Shown: one piece after another, positions 1 to 7,543 of the stretch
How positions within the stretch are numbered: position 1 is the first letter of the stretch
How the letters are laid out: every line of letters starts with the position of its first letter
From: Candidatus Gastranaerophilales bacterium
GTDB taxonomy: Bacteria > Cyanobacteriota > Vampirovibrionia > Gastranaerophilales > Gastranaerophilaceae
Assembly: GCA_944324945.1 (NCBI GenBank)
Contig: CALUYE010000001.1
Coordinates: forward strand, 62,001 to 126,000
Length of the DNA: 64,000 nucleotides
Reading direction: 5' to 3'
Position numbers and translations under genes: made by a program
Notes under the pieces: model-generated
The model's database searches: none
What the model was told of the DNA's origin: nothing
What the model saw: the letters and a program-made list of their open reading frames with translations, nothing else

Positions 1-124
1 CATACTTTATCCAAGCACCAGCAAAATCTTTTCTATAAATGTTAGAATTGTATCCTGGTACTTCTTTAGCTTTTTTCCAAACTTTGAGTTTTATGTCCTC
101 AGACCAATTTTCATTATAAAACAT
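1..124 (-). CDS. HNH endonuclease-like protein, N-terminal fragment cut by the window edge
   Basis: The first 41 codons read on the minus strand from an ATG at 122-124, preceded by a good ribosome site (AAAGGAGAT, about 7 bases upstream). The peptide contains VWKKAKEVPGYN followed by YRKDFAGAWIKY. That pattern (VW-K-x-x-x-V-x-GY then RKD-x-x-GAWI) is what I know from the N-termini of small HNH endonuclease-domain proteins, in which a WEIDH segment follows. The HNH motif itself would lie outside the window, so the nuclease assignment is inference from the N-terminus only. It is transcribed leftward, away from everything else here. Confidence 0.5.
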   Translation of the reverse strand, partial: MFYNENWSEDIKLKVWKKAKEVPGYNSNIYRKDFAGAWIKY

Positions 125-184
125 TTTAAATATCTCCTTTAATTTTGCATCACAAATTAACCACAATATCCGAAAGCAAGAAAT

Positions 185-212
185 TTGCTTTTGTGACAAT
201 TTGTAATATAAT
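185..212 (+). promoter_or_regulatory. Putative sigma-70 promoter
   Basis: TTGCTT at 185-190 and TATAAT at 207-212 are separated by 16 bases. A start near 219 would run directly into the hairpin at 236-276, so any product is very short unless the hairpin is read through. No coding sequence follows for several hundred bases. Confidence 0.4.
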
Positions 213-235
213 GTATTTACAAAAAAATTTTTTAG

Positions 236-276
236 AGTGTTTTGTTATTGGATAGCAATATTAAAACACTTTTTTT
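236..276 (+). terminator. Intrinsic terminator-like hairpin
   Basis: AGTGTTTT (236-243) pairs with AAAACACT (263-270), with additional pairing of ATTG with CAAT inside the arm, followed by a run of seven T (270-276). A stretch of A precedes it, so it could also act leftward. Confidence 0.6.
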
Positions 277-433
277 GCCCCAACCTCCATACCCCTATTT
301 ACATTTTCATACTTTCTACTCCTTCCTTCTTAATAATACTGCTTCAAACAAACAAGAAACAGGCTGGACTTTGGCGACAATATGATTTTGCAGGGGTTTG
401 TTCCATATAATTAGAATGTTTAAATAGTTAAGA

Positions 434-459
434 AAAAAGACGGTGAAATCCGTCTTTTT
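434..459 (+). terminator. Terminator-like hairpin attached to repeat copy A1
   Basis: AAAAAGACGG (434-443), loop TGAAAT, CCGTCTTTTT (450-459), then G and TTTT. A decayed version of the same element lies at about 2616-2644 in front of repeat copy A2, so the hairpin seems to belong to the repeated unit rather than to a neighbouring gene. Confidence 0.55.
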
Positions 460-463
460 GTTT

Positions 464-635
464 TATTATTCAGTGAATATTAATATGATACTTATGATAC
501 TTGTTAATTAGAGTAATATGATATATAAAAGTCTTTTATATTATTAGTAGCTATCTTTATTACAATAATAATGCTATAAAAAAAGAGATTATTGTTCAAT
601 ATTATTTATTCAATATTTTACAAATATTTACAATT
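464..635 (+). repeat. Diverged repeat unit, copy A1
   Basis: One of four related ~150-bp units (464-635, 636-780, 2451-2595, 2649-2817), all in the same orientation. Shared landmarks are an AATATGATA-like start, a core TATTACAnnAATAATnnTAT followed by six or more A, and an end rich in TTTACAA. A1 matches A2 closely over its full length, including GTGAATATTAATATGATA near the left edge. In one reading frame the four copies give similar peptides around YY-x-x-N-x-(I/M)-KKE, but none has a convincing start with an open frame. The stretch 277-430 to its left shows nothing I can assign. Confidence 0.6.
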
Positions 636-780
636 AATATGATAAATTTTTAAGTTTTTGTGGTTTGGTATTGGAAAAGAGTTCTTTTTGTATCGTTGGT
701 TAAATATTACAGGAATAATATTATAAAAAAGAAAGAGATTGCAAGGTTGTTTAAAGAAGGTTTTGCAAATGTTTACAAAA
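636..780 (+). repeat. Diverged repeat unit, copy B1
   Basis: Follows copy A1 directly. It matches copy B2 (2451-2595) over its whole length: TTTTTGTATCGTTGGTTAA here against TTTTTGTATCGTTAGTTAA there, then ATTACAGGAATAATATTAT in both. The frame after the core reads KKKEIARLFKEGFANVY in B1, and B2 gives KKKEAAGLFKEGFANVC in the matching frame, so the unit may descend from coding sequence. No usable ATG begins that frame in B1 (ATA stands where B2 has ATG). Confidence 0.6.
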
Positions 781-870
781 AAAGGAGATACCGTATAAAC
801 CGTTATTGATTTTGAAATCTGCAAGACATGCACCGCAATAGTGAGGTTTCATACAGTATTCATGCACATT

Positions 871-899
871 TTGTCATGCTTGTGTTAAAATTAAATATA
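871..899 (+). promoter_or_regulatory. Putative promoter of the DUF1016 gene
   Basis: TTGTCA at 871-876, a 17-base spacer and AATATA at 894-899; an alternative TATATA begins at 896. It lies about 20 bases before the TTG start of the broken nuclease gene and its CGGAG ribosome site. Confidence 0.35.
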
Positions 900-917
900 T
901 AAAATCGGAGTTTAGTT

Positions 918-1934
918 TTGAAAAACATAGATAAATCATATATTCAAATTCTGGAAAATTTGAAAAATGAAATCAAAAATGCTCAAGTAAAAGCGGCTTT
1001 ATATGTTAATTCGGAACTTATAATTTTATACTAGAATATCGGTAAAACTATCCTAAGCCAGCAGAAAAAGGCAGGGTGGGGTTCAAAGGTTATTGAAAAT
1101 CTGTCAAAAGATTTACAAAATTCATTTCCCGATATGAAAGGTTTATCCGCAAGAAACCTGAAATATATGCGCAAATTTGCACAAGTTTATCCTGATTTTG
1201 AAATTGTGCAACAGGTTGTTGCACAAATACCATGGGGACACAACGTTTTTCTTTTGGATAAAATTTCTGATTCAAAAGAACGCATCTGGTATGCAAATAA
1301 AATCCTTGAAAACGGCTGGTCAAGAAGTGTTCTGGAGCTGCAAACCGAAAGCGGATTATATAACCGCCAAAATAATGAGTATAAGGTCAATAATTTTCCC
1401 TTAACTTTGCCCAAACCTCAATCCGACCTTGCATGTGAATTATTAAAAGACCCTTATAATTTTGATTTTCTAACAATTTCGCAACAAGCAAAAGAAAAAG
1501 AACTGGAAAAAGGCCTGATAAATAACTTAAAAAGATTTTTGCTTGAGCTTGGTAAAGGTTTTGCCTTTGTGGGAGAACAGTATCATCTCGAAATTGCAAA
1601 TCAGGATTATTATTTGGATTTACTGTTTTATAATGTTCGCCTGCATTCTTATGTTGTATTTGAGTTAAAAATCGGTGAATTTTTACCTGAATATGCAGGT
1701 AAAATGAATTTTTATTTGAATGCCGTTGATGAAAAAATAAAAACAAAAGATGACAATCCGTCAATTGGGATAATTTTATGTAAGTCAAAGAACAAAATTA
1801 TAGCTGAATACTCCCTAAGAGATATGACAAAACCTATTGGCATTGCCGAATATACTGTTACAAGAGCAGTGCCTGAGAATTTAAGATTAAATTTACCTAC
1901 AGCCGAAGAATTGGAAAAAGAGTTTAAGGATTAA
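918..1934 (+). pseudogene. DUF1016 / YhcG-family PDDEXK nuclease, interrupted by an in-frame amber codon
   Basis: A 339-codon frame runs from a TTG at 918 (CGGAG at 906-910 as ribosome site) to 1934 with a single TAG at 1032-1034, codon 39. Before the stop the peptide is IDKSYIQILENLKNEIKNAQ and so on, after it comes NIGKTILSQQKKAGWGSKV. In DUF1016 proteins the position before (N/E)IG is a conserved Trp (YW-x-IG), and TGG to TAG is one base change. The N-terminal domain is otherwise intact (LSKDL, FPDMKGLSARNLKYM). The C-terminal nuclease domain keeps YLDLLFYNVRLHSYVVFELK with the Asp and ExK expected of a PD-(D/E)XK fold. Family members are linked to restriction and anti-phage or mobile loci. 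Whether the downstream part is translated from the ATG at 1134 is doubtful, since no ribosome site is visible there. Confidence 0.8.
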
Positions 1935-2043
1935 ATTAGAAATTTAATGATTTATATAATCGGAAACACTTAAAGGATTATATTTATCTTTGAATACTTT
2001 TCAAGGTATTTAGCTTATTGATTCAGGGTAAGAATATTCAATT

Positions 2044-2075
2044 GAAAAAGCCTGCAAGGGTTGGGGCTTGCAGGT
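2044..2075 (-). terminator. Intrinsic terminator of the small gene at 2101-2370
   Basis: CCTGCAAG (2051-2058) pairs with CTTGCAGG (2067-2074). On the minus strand the stem is followed by CTTTTTC, giving a normal Rho-independent terminator 26 bases past the stop codon. Confidence 0.7.
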
Positions 2076-2100
2076 GTGGTATGGGTGGGATGGTTTAGTG

Positions 2101-2370
2101 TTACCATATTTTGTTGATGTTTTGAAGGAATATTTCGTCGTATAGGTAGTATTGAGTTAGGGTTGTGTGGAGTTGTTGTCGGGTTTTTATGTGGAGGTTG
2201 GGATTGTTTGTCAGTATTTTAATTATGTGTTGGAGTTTGGTTGTATTTATTGTGTAGGTTTTGTTTTTGTGGTTGATGATGGTTGTTTTGGGGAGTTGGG
2301 TTTTTGGTTTTGATATTTTTGGGGAGAATTTTGGGGTTATTTGGGTTGATTTTGGGTGGGATGAGTCCAT
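2101..2370 (-). CDS. Small hypothetical protein of unusual A/C-rich coding strand
   Basis: An 89-residue protein starting at an ATG with AAAGGAAG about 11 bases upstream, and closed by its own terminator at 2044-2075, so I take it as a real gene. I do not recognise a family. The protein is basic and rich in Thr, Asn, Lys and Gln, with a Pro-rich start (residues 5-28) and a C-terminal half that could be helical (TTKLQHIIKILTNNPNL, then LHTTLTQYYLYDEIF). The coding strand is almost free of G and uses C-ending codons (ACC, AAC, ATC, CTC) that the neighbouring genes avoid. This bias extends upstream to about 2440 and points to a foreign origin or unusual mutational history. It sits between two repeat clusters and next to a broken nuclease gene. 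Confidence 0.55.
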   Translation of the reverse strand: MDSSHPKSTQITPKFSPKISKPKTQLPKTTIINHKNKTYTINTTKLQHIIKILTNNPNLHIKTRQQLHTTLTQYYLYDEIFLQNINKIW

Positions 2371-2450
2371 GGTTTTTTGTCTTCCTTTCTTTTTTGTTGT
2401 TGTGTGTTGTTTTGTTGTTTTTTGTTTTTATTGTTTTATATGGTAAATAT

Positions 2451-2595
2451 TAGTATGGTAAATTTTTAAGTTTGGGTGGTATGGCATTGGGGAGGAGTCC
2501 TTTTTGTATCGTTAGTTAATTATTACAGGAATAATATTATGAAAAAAAAGAGGCTGCAGGGTTGTTTAAAGAAGGTTTTGCAAATGTTTGTGAAA
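2451..2595 (+). repeat. Diverged repeat unit, copy B2
   Basis: Second copy of the B form. Within it ATG at 2538-2540 starts a 35-codon frame (MKKKRLQGCLKKVLQMF at its beginning) that runs past the repeat into the decayed hairpin. Against B1 the A-run after the core differs in length and shifts the frame. The sequence 2371-2450 before it is G/T-rich on this strand with no feature I can name. Confidence 0.6.
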
Positions 2596-2648
2596 AGAGA
2601 ATTTATTGCATTTTTCAAGAAAAAAGACGGATTTCGCCGCCTTTAATT

Positions 2649-2817
2649 GTATTATTTAGTGAATATTAATATGATAACTTATTAATTAGAGTAATATGGT
2701 GTCGGAAAAATCCTTTTATATTCTTCATTCTCCCTTGTTTATTACAAGATTAATACTATGAAAAAAGAAACCACGTTTCAATATTTTCTATTAAACATTT
2801 TACAAATATTTACAATT
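2649..2817 (+). repeat. Diverged repeat unit, copy A2
   Basis: Second copy of the A form, matching 464-635. It holds a 24-codon frame from ATG 2758 (MKKETTFQYFLLNILQIF, hydrophobic end). The corresponding stretch of A1 keeps the NILQIFTI part but has ATA at the start position. The decayed GACGG...CCGCC hairpin at about 2622-2641 precedes it just as the intact hairpin precedes A1. Confidence 0.6.
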
Positions 2818-2862
2818 TTGTTTATTATTTGAATGGAAAGTTGAAAATAATAAACTCATCCC

Positions 2863-4434
2863 TTACAATTTACTTATTTTATAATTTGTTTCCGTAATAA
2901 AATTGATTTTTATTTTTGATGAAAATTTAAACAATTCTTCTGACATAATTTCATTTCTCTCGTCAAATTCGTTTACTTTTGCATTATTAATCATATCATC
3001 CGAAACATAATTTTGCGTTGCAATCGGGCTAAAACCGTCAAGGCCTGCTATATTTATTTCCTTTATATTTAAAGAGATAAATATTTTAATCAGCATTAAA
3101 GCTACATTATCAAACATTTTTGAATCGTTTATATATGATGAATAGTTCAATATTCTTGCATTTTTTGGAGGGTTCGGTATGTTTGATGTTATAAACATTT
3201 TAGCCTTATAGTTATTTAAATTGGCAAATCTTTTGATATTTGTTAAAAATAAAATATCCTGTCTGTATTCTTGCGGAAGGAAATTGATTGAAATTATAAA
3301 AGGATTATTTTTCTTTATAAAAGTATTAACAATTTCCTTTTGAGATTCCAGTGTTTTACCGGGGGCAAGAACCAAAATCATTCTTTCTTTTGTAATTTCG
3401 CTCAATTCCTGAAGGGCTTTTGCGTCATCTACGATTTTAGAAAATTTGTCTAAATATAATTGTTTTATTAAACTGGTATCGTAAGATGCTTTTTTGTTTT
3501 CAGGGATTGACTTTAGGAGATTATTTATAAATTCAACAGGAACCGTCTGTTTATCAACAAGATATTTTGCATAGTTGGGATGACAATGATTGGTTGCCGC
3601 AAGATAATAAGGAACCGAATAACCCCAAGGAGTTTTTGCAAAAATCGGACTTATTTGTTCGTCGATAATTTTTAAAATCGGAATAATGTTATAACTCCCG
3701 CGATAATTATCGTTTATATACTGTACAATAAGTTCGCTGCACAAATTCCCCGCGCCGCGCCCCATGCCAAACAGTGTTGAATCAATAATAAGTTCTCTGT
3801 CTTTGCAAATTTTCATTAAACATTGAGCATTTGAAAAAGATAATTGCAGATTATTATGAGAATGAAAACAAAGAGCAATTTTTTCATCCAAATTATTATC
3901 TATAAGATAATACAAAGACAAAATGTCTTTTTCTTTCATCGCGCCTGTTGTATCAACTATTGTAAAACCAATCGGTTTTATTTTATTAACTTTTTCAATT
4001 AAATTAAGCAATTCAAAATATGAATAAGTGTTTGTATGCATAGGATTTACAAAAATTTTATACCCTTTTGAAATTAATTTTTTACAATATTCAACAGCCT
4101 CATTCGCTTCATTTTTCTTAAAGACAATTCTAAAAAATACATCCGAATCTTTGCAATCGGGAATAGAATCAATCGGAATCTCGCCATAATTAATCATTAA
4201 AGTATATTTAGTTTTGACGCTACTGTTTATAAATTCTTTTAAATTATCAACTTCTCTAAAAAAAGTTTTATCTTTTAAATAATTGTCTTTTTTTAAAAAT
4301 CCGCACTCTATATAATCTATATTAGACAATACAAGATTATCAACAATGGTTTTAATATTCTTAAAACCAAACTCCCAATTATTAATATATCCCCCGTCGC
4401 GCAAGGTGCAGTCCAAAATTTTTATGTTCGACAT
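2863..4434 (-). CDS. DRE-TIM (HMGL-like) aldolase with a C-terminal Rossmann-like domain
   Basis: 523 residues. Residues 1-270 form an HMGL-like / 4-hydroxy-2-oxovalerate aldolase-type TIM barrel: ILDCTLRDGGYINNW carries the conserved Asp and Arg, CFHSHNNLQLSF the HxH metal ligands, GMGRGAGNLCSE the glycine motif near the active site. Such enzymes join or split a 2-oxo acid (often pyruvate or acetyl-CoA) and an aldehyde, using a divalent metal. Residues about 345-520 form a second domain beginning MILVLAPGKTLESQ, similar in style to the DUF115 nucleotide-binding fold. It starts one base after the stop of the cytidylyltransferase gene and is the last gene of the polysaccharide operon. The pairing suggests that it makes or modifies a 2-oxo-acid sugar or side group for CMP activation; the substrate is unknown. 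Confidence 0.75.
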   Translation of the reverse strand: MSNIKILDCTLRDGGYINNWEFGFKNIKTIVDNLVLSNIDYIECGFLKKDNYLKDKTFFREVDNLKEFINSSVKTKYTLMINYGEIPIDSIPDCKDSDVFFRIVFKKNEANEAVEYCKKLISKGYKIFVNPMHTNTYSYFELLNLIEKVNKIKPIGFTIVDTTGAMKEKDILSLYYLIDNNLDEKIALCFHSHNNLQLSFSNAQCLMKICKDRELIIDSTLFGMGRGAGNLCSELIVQYINDNYRGSYNIIPILKIIDEQISPIFAKTPWGYSVPYYLAATNHCHPNYAKYLVDKQTVPVEFINNLLKSIPENKKASYDTSLIKQLYLDKFSKIVDDAKALQELSEITKERMILVLAPGKTLESQKEIVNTFIKKNNPFIISINFLPQEYRQDILFLTNIKRFANLNNYKAKMFITSNIPNPPKNARILNYSSYINDSKMFDNVALMLIKIFISLNIKEINIAGLDGFSPIATQNYVSDDMINNAKVNEFDERNEIMSEELFKFSSKIKINFITETNYKISKL

Positions 4435-5097
4435 TTATTTCATCCTATATTTTTTGTACATAAATTCCGCAAATTCAAAATCTGTTTCATTATCTATGTC
4501 AATCCCTTCAATATCATCAACCTGATAAAAATAAGGATTTTCGCCGACAAATGCTCTCGTTTTTATCATGGTTTCTTTTGATAGAATATTTATTGCCGAA
4601 TTAATTGCAAAAATATCAGGCAAGTCCTGACTTTTAGGCTTATTGCTTTCGCTATAGTTCAAAGGTTTACCGTCTTTCCACAAAAACATTTTTATTAAAT
4701 TCACGGTATTGACAGAATCGAATTCGCTATTATTTTTGTAAATTTCAAGACATTCAATTATTGTTTTATCCGAAATCATCGGATTAGTCGCATCAGCAAA
4801 CAAAATAATATCAGAATTGCAATTTTGAGCCAAATTAACATATACTTCATTAATCGATACGGTATTTGATGCGTAATAACTGTCTCTTTTTGCCGTTTCT
4901 GCACCCAAATTTTTTGCAATTTCCAGCATCTCATCACTGTCTGAATTTACTATTATGCCGTCAAGTTCTTTTATTCTTAATAGTTGTTTTATTTTTATTT
5001 CCAACAAATTACTATCCGCAAAAGGTTTAATATTTTTATTTCTAACCCTCTGCGACCCCGAGCGGACAGGTATCAGTGCTTTTATTATTTGTTTCAT
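4435..5097 (-). CDS. NeuA-like acylneuraminate/CMP-sugar cytidylyltransferase
   Basis: 220 residues. The N-terminal IPVRSGSQRVRNKNIKPF is the CTP-binding signature of the CMP-NeuAc/CMP-Kdo synthetase group, and FADATNPMIS and NSDSDEML match the central parts of the fold. Length fits a single cytidylyltransferase domain. These enzymes transfer CMP from CTP to a 2-keto sugar acid, giving the donor for a glycosyltransferase. There is no NeuB-type synthase in the window, but the next gene is a DRE-TIM aldolase. The start overlaps the stop of the acyltransferase gene by 4 bases (ATGA), so the two are translationally coupled. Confidence 0.85.
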   Translation of the reverse strand: MKQIIKALIPVRSGSQRVRNKNIKPFADSNLLEIKIKQLLRIKELDGIIVNSDSDEMLEIAKNLGAETAKRDSYYASNTVSINEVYVNLAQNCNSDIILFADATNPMISDKTIIECLEIYKNNSEFDSVNTVNLIKMFLWKDGKPLNYSESNKPKSQDLPDIFAINSAINILSKETMIKTRAFVGENPYFYQVDDIEGIDIDNETDFEFAEFMYKKYRMK

Positions 5098-5795
5098 AGT
5101 AATTTTTCCTTATCTGATAAAAATTTTTTATAGCATTCAAAATATTTTGGATAATTTTGCAATTCTAAATCATTTTTTATAAACTTTACCCCTCTTTTTC
5201 TTATTTTTGCAGGATTCCCTGCGATTACCGAATTATTTTCATCGAATTTTTTTGTAACCACAGAATTGCAGCCTATTATGTTATCGTCTGCAATTGAGGC
5301 GTTTTTTAATATCATGCTGTTTTCGCCTATCCATACATGATTTCCGATTTTTAAAATTGTATTTTTATCTAAATATTCACCCGTTTCTATATCAAATATA
5401 AAATGCGGCAACTCCCCTGTTCTTATTTGTATATTTCTTGAAAAAGTACAATTTTTACCGATTCTAATACACGAATTATGCTGAAAGACAAGCATTTTAA
5501 CATCTACCATTGAAGTTAATTCATCAATAAACACTGTACAATTATTTATCGGCACATGATTTTCTATATTTACAAGCAAATTTTTTATATTATACGGCTT
5601 TTTTATGATTACCCTATTGTTATCTCCAAATATTTTTACAAAAATATTAAAGTCTCTTCCAAATTCACTGCCGCCTTCTATTTTTATTTCATTGTTATTT
5701 CCACGTATTTTATAATGAAGATTAATCTTGGAACCCTTGCTTATTTTATTATTCTTACCTTTATTTTTATTAAAAATATTTTTAAAAATACGCAC
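5094..5795 (-). CDS. Left-handed beta-helix (hexapeptide) acyltransferase
   Basis: 233 residues. The C-terminal half has the hexapeptide pattern with isoleucine steps: RIGKNCTFSRNIQIRTG, then ILKIGNHVWIGENSMILKNA and NIIGCNSVVTKKF, followed by VIAGNPAKIRKRGV, the usual end of the CatB/NodL-type O-acetyltransferase fold. The N-terminal half also carries parallel-beta-like repeats (GNNNEIKIEGGSEFG). Likely acetylates a sugar residue of the polymer from acetyl-CoA in the cytoplasm. It overlaps the next upstream gene by one base and the cytidylyltransferase by four. Confidence 0.8.
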   Translation of the reverse strand: MRIFKNIFNKNKGKNNKISKGSKINLHYKIRGNNNEIKIEGGSEFGRDFNIFVKIFGDNNRVIIKKPYNIKNLLVNIENHVPINNCTVFIDELTSMVDVKMLVFQHNSCIRIGKNCTFSRNIQIRTGELPHFIFDIETGEYLDKNTILKIGNHVWIGENSMILKNASIADDNIIGCNSVVTKKFDENNSVIAGNPAKIRKRGVKFIKNDLELQNYPKYFECYKKFLSDKEKLL

Positions 5796-6643
5796 TATAC
5801 GCCTTCCTTTGTATAAATATCTTTAAAAATACCTCTCAACCCAACGGGATTCACACTTATTATCTCTGTATCAGGATAATGTACTGCTGCAAATTCTTTT
5901 AATTCTTTCCATTCTTCAACAATCCGTCCATAAACTCCATTTAGCATAGACTTTCTATCAGAATCAAGCACTACTCCATCGTAATGACCTACCGGCGCGC
6001 TATCGCAGCCTACTATATACACTTTTGAAGGATTAGTCCACAATATAAATTGCATTGCAGGCAAAGCTATTGTAGAAAAATTACCCAACGGTTGCGTCGA
6101 TAAATCAAATGCAAATTTACTTTTTTTCATTACCCTGTTTTTATATGTGTCGGTCATAAATCTTTCATGTTTTATGGTTGCGACAAATGACTCAGGAATT
6201 TCCAGTTCTTTAAGACCATTTTGGGTCCCAAGAAATTTTATACAGTTATTACCGTTATAATTACGCAGTTCCTCTGTTATATGAGAAATGCCTCTCCAAT
6301 CTTGAGCAAAAATATAATCAAATTTTACTTTTTCAAACAAGAAGGCTCTGTTAAGAGCAATATGAACAGCTTCTTTTATAGGATTGTATTTAGAAAGCGA
6401 TGGTCCTGCACCGCAAAGCACTATAACTTTGCCTTGATAAATATTTTTGTATTTCGGAAAAACTTTCTGATGCAAATAAGCTGTCGTTATATTCTGCTGA
6501 AAAATTTCAGCCAAAAAACCCAAATCCTCTTGGTTTAAATGTCTTTTATATTTAAGCTTAAATGATTTTCCTAAAAATGTTACAAGTTTATGATTAATAT
6601 CATTATTCTTTACAGAAAAAATGTTTTTTAATTCAAATCTCAT
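5795..6643 (-). CDS. DUF115 / MptE-like or sialyltransferase-like Rossmann protein
   Basis: 282 residues. The centre has KVIVLCGAGPSLSKYNP, the glycine-rich loop seen in DUF115 proteins (6-hydroxymethylpterin pyrophosphokinase MptE-like) and, in related form, in CstII-like GT42 sialyltransferases. It continues HIALNRAFLFEKVKFDYIFA with the Asn/Asp position expected after the second strand, and later VYIVGCDSAPVGHYDG. In a polysaccharide operon containing a CMP-sugar synthetase, a glycosyltransferase using a CMP-activated donor is the attractive reading, but sequence alone does not separate it from the other DUF115 roles. The start has AAGGAAAAG upstream. Confidence 0.6.
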   Translation of the reverse strand: MRFELKNIFSVKNNDINHKLVTFLGKSFKLKYKRHLNQEDLGFLAEIFQQNITTAYLHQKVFPKYKNIYQGKVIVLCGAGPSLSKYNPIKEAVHIALNRAFLFEKVKFDYIFAQDWRGISHITEELRNYNGNNCIKFLGTQNGLKELEIPESFVATIKHERFMTDTYKNRVMKKSKFAFDLSTQPLGNFSTIALPAMQFILWTNPSKVYIVGCDSAPVGHYDGVVLDSDRKSMLNGVYGRIVEEWKELKEFAAVHYPDTEIISVNPVGLRGIFKDIYTKEGV

Positions 6644-6658
6644 TTACTTTTCCTTTTT

Positions 6659-7543
6659 TCATAAATCCAAACTTTCAATTTTAAATTTGCTTTTCTTTGA
6701 AAACAACTTTATTCCTAAAAAATAGTATTCCTTTTTATCTAAGTAGTGTTTTATTTTAAAAAGCTTATGTTTTTCTTTATATAAACACAATGGTTGGTAA
6801 TCTATACCGTTTTCTTTTGCGAATTGTTCGGCTCTTTGGATGGCTTGTATTTTTTGATTTCTTTTATTCTTGTCTTCTTCTTTTGTATTTTTGCTTCTTA
6901 TTATTGATTCTCTGTTTTCAAAATAATGGTATGAAGTTTTTGGAACTTTTACTATGGAATCAATTCTTGTTGATAGCTTCATAGTGTATTCTATATCTTC
7001 ATAAAAAGAATTTTCGATAAAGTATAAATCTTTAAGTATTTCTTTTTTGTATAATTTTCCCCATACAACATACCAATCAGGCGGTACTATTAAGTTAGCC
7101 GTGCAATTTTTTATATTAGTTAAAAATATCTCTTTTTTGTTATTTAAAAAGTAGTAGCTTGTGTTGTTTCGTCTGTTTTTCATAACGCAGGATATGGCGC
7201 AGTCGGCGTTGTGGGTTTTGATTGCGTTGTATAGTTTTTCAAGGTAGTCGTTATCTATCCAGTCGTCGCTGTCGATGAAGGTTGTGTAGTTTCCTTTTTG
7301 TATTTCAAGACCTCTGTTTCTTGCGGCGCCTAATTTTTGGTTATTTTGATTTATTATTATGATTCTTGGGTCTTTTGTTTTGTAGTCTTGAAGAATTTTT
7401 AGGGATGAATCTGTTGATCCGTCGTTGATGCATATTATTTCGATATTTGTGAATGTTTGGTTAATTATGGAATCCAGGCAGCGGGATAAATATTTTTCGC
7501 AGTTGTATATTGGGATTATTATTGAAATTTCGGGGTTTTGCAT
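6659..7543 (-). CDS. Family 2 (GT-A) glycosyltransferase
   Basis: 294 residues. The N-terminal ISIIIPIYNCEKYLSRCLDS, INDGSTDSS and FIDSDDWIDNDYLEKLY with its DxD metal site are the classic GT2 signature. Residues about 100-220 form the usual acceptor part, and the tail is Lys-rich without membrane segments. It transfers a sugar from a nucleotide-sugar donor to the growing surface glycan on the cytoplasmic side. The start ATG follows the upstream stop codon directly, with GAGGAAG in the end of the upstream gene serving as ribosome site. Confidence 0.9.
   Translation of the reverse strand: MQNPEISIIIPIYNCEKYLSRCLDSIINQTFTNIEIICINDGSTDSSLKILQDYKTKDPRIIIINQNNQKLGAARNRGLEIQKGNYTTFIDSDDWIDNDYLEKLYNAIKTHNADCAISCVMKNRRNNTSYYFLNNKKEIFLTNIKNCTANLIVPPDWYVVWGKLYKKEILKDLYFIENSFYEDIEYTMKLSTRIDSIVKVPKTSYHYFENRESIIRSKNTKEEDKNKRNQKIQAIQRAEQFAKENGIDYQPLCLYKEKHKLFKIKHYLDKKEYYFLGIKLFSKKSKFKIESLDL

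Noticed and set aside
618-833. 71-residue minus-strand frame
   Set aside because: It lies across repeat copy B1 and A/T-rich spacer, has no ribosome site, and the matching stretch of copy B2 does not keep the frame.
1387-1788. 133-residue minus-strand frame
   Set aside because: Antisense to the DUF1016 nuclease gene, whose conserved motifs occupy the plus strand; no ribosome site.
2538-2645. Short peptide gene in repeat copy B2 (35 codons) as a type I toxin
   Set aside because: The frame is open only in this copy; B1 lacks the ATG and is shifted, and the peptide is basic rather than a hydrophobic membrane peptide.
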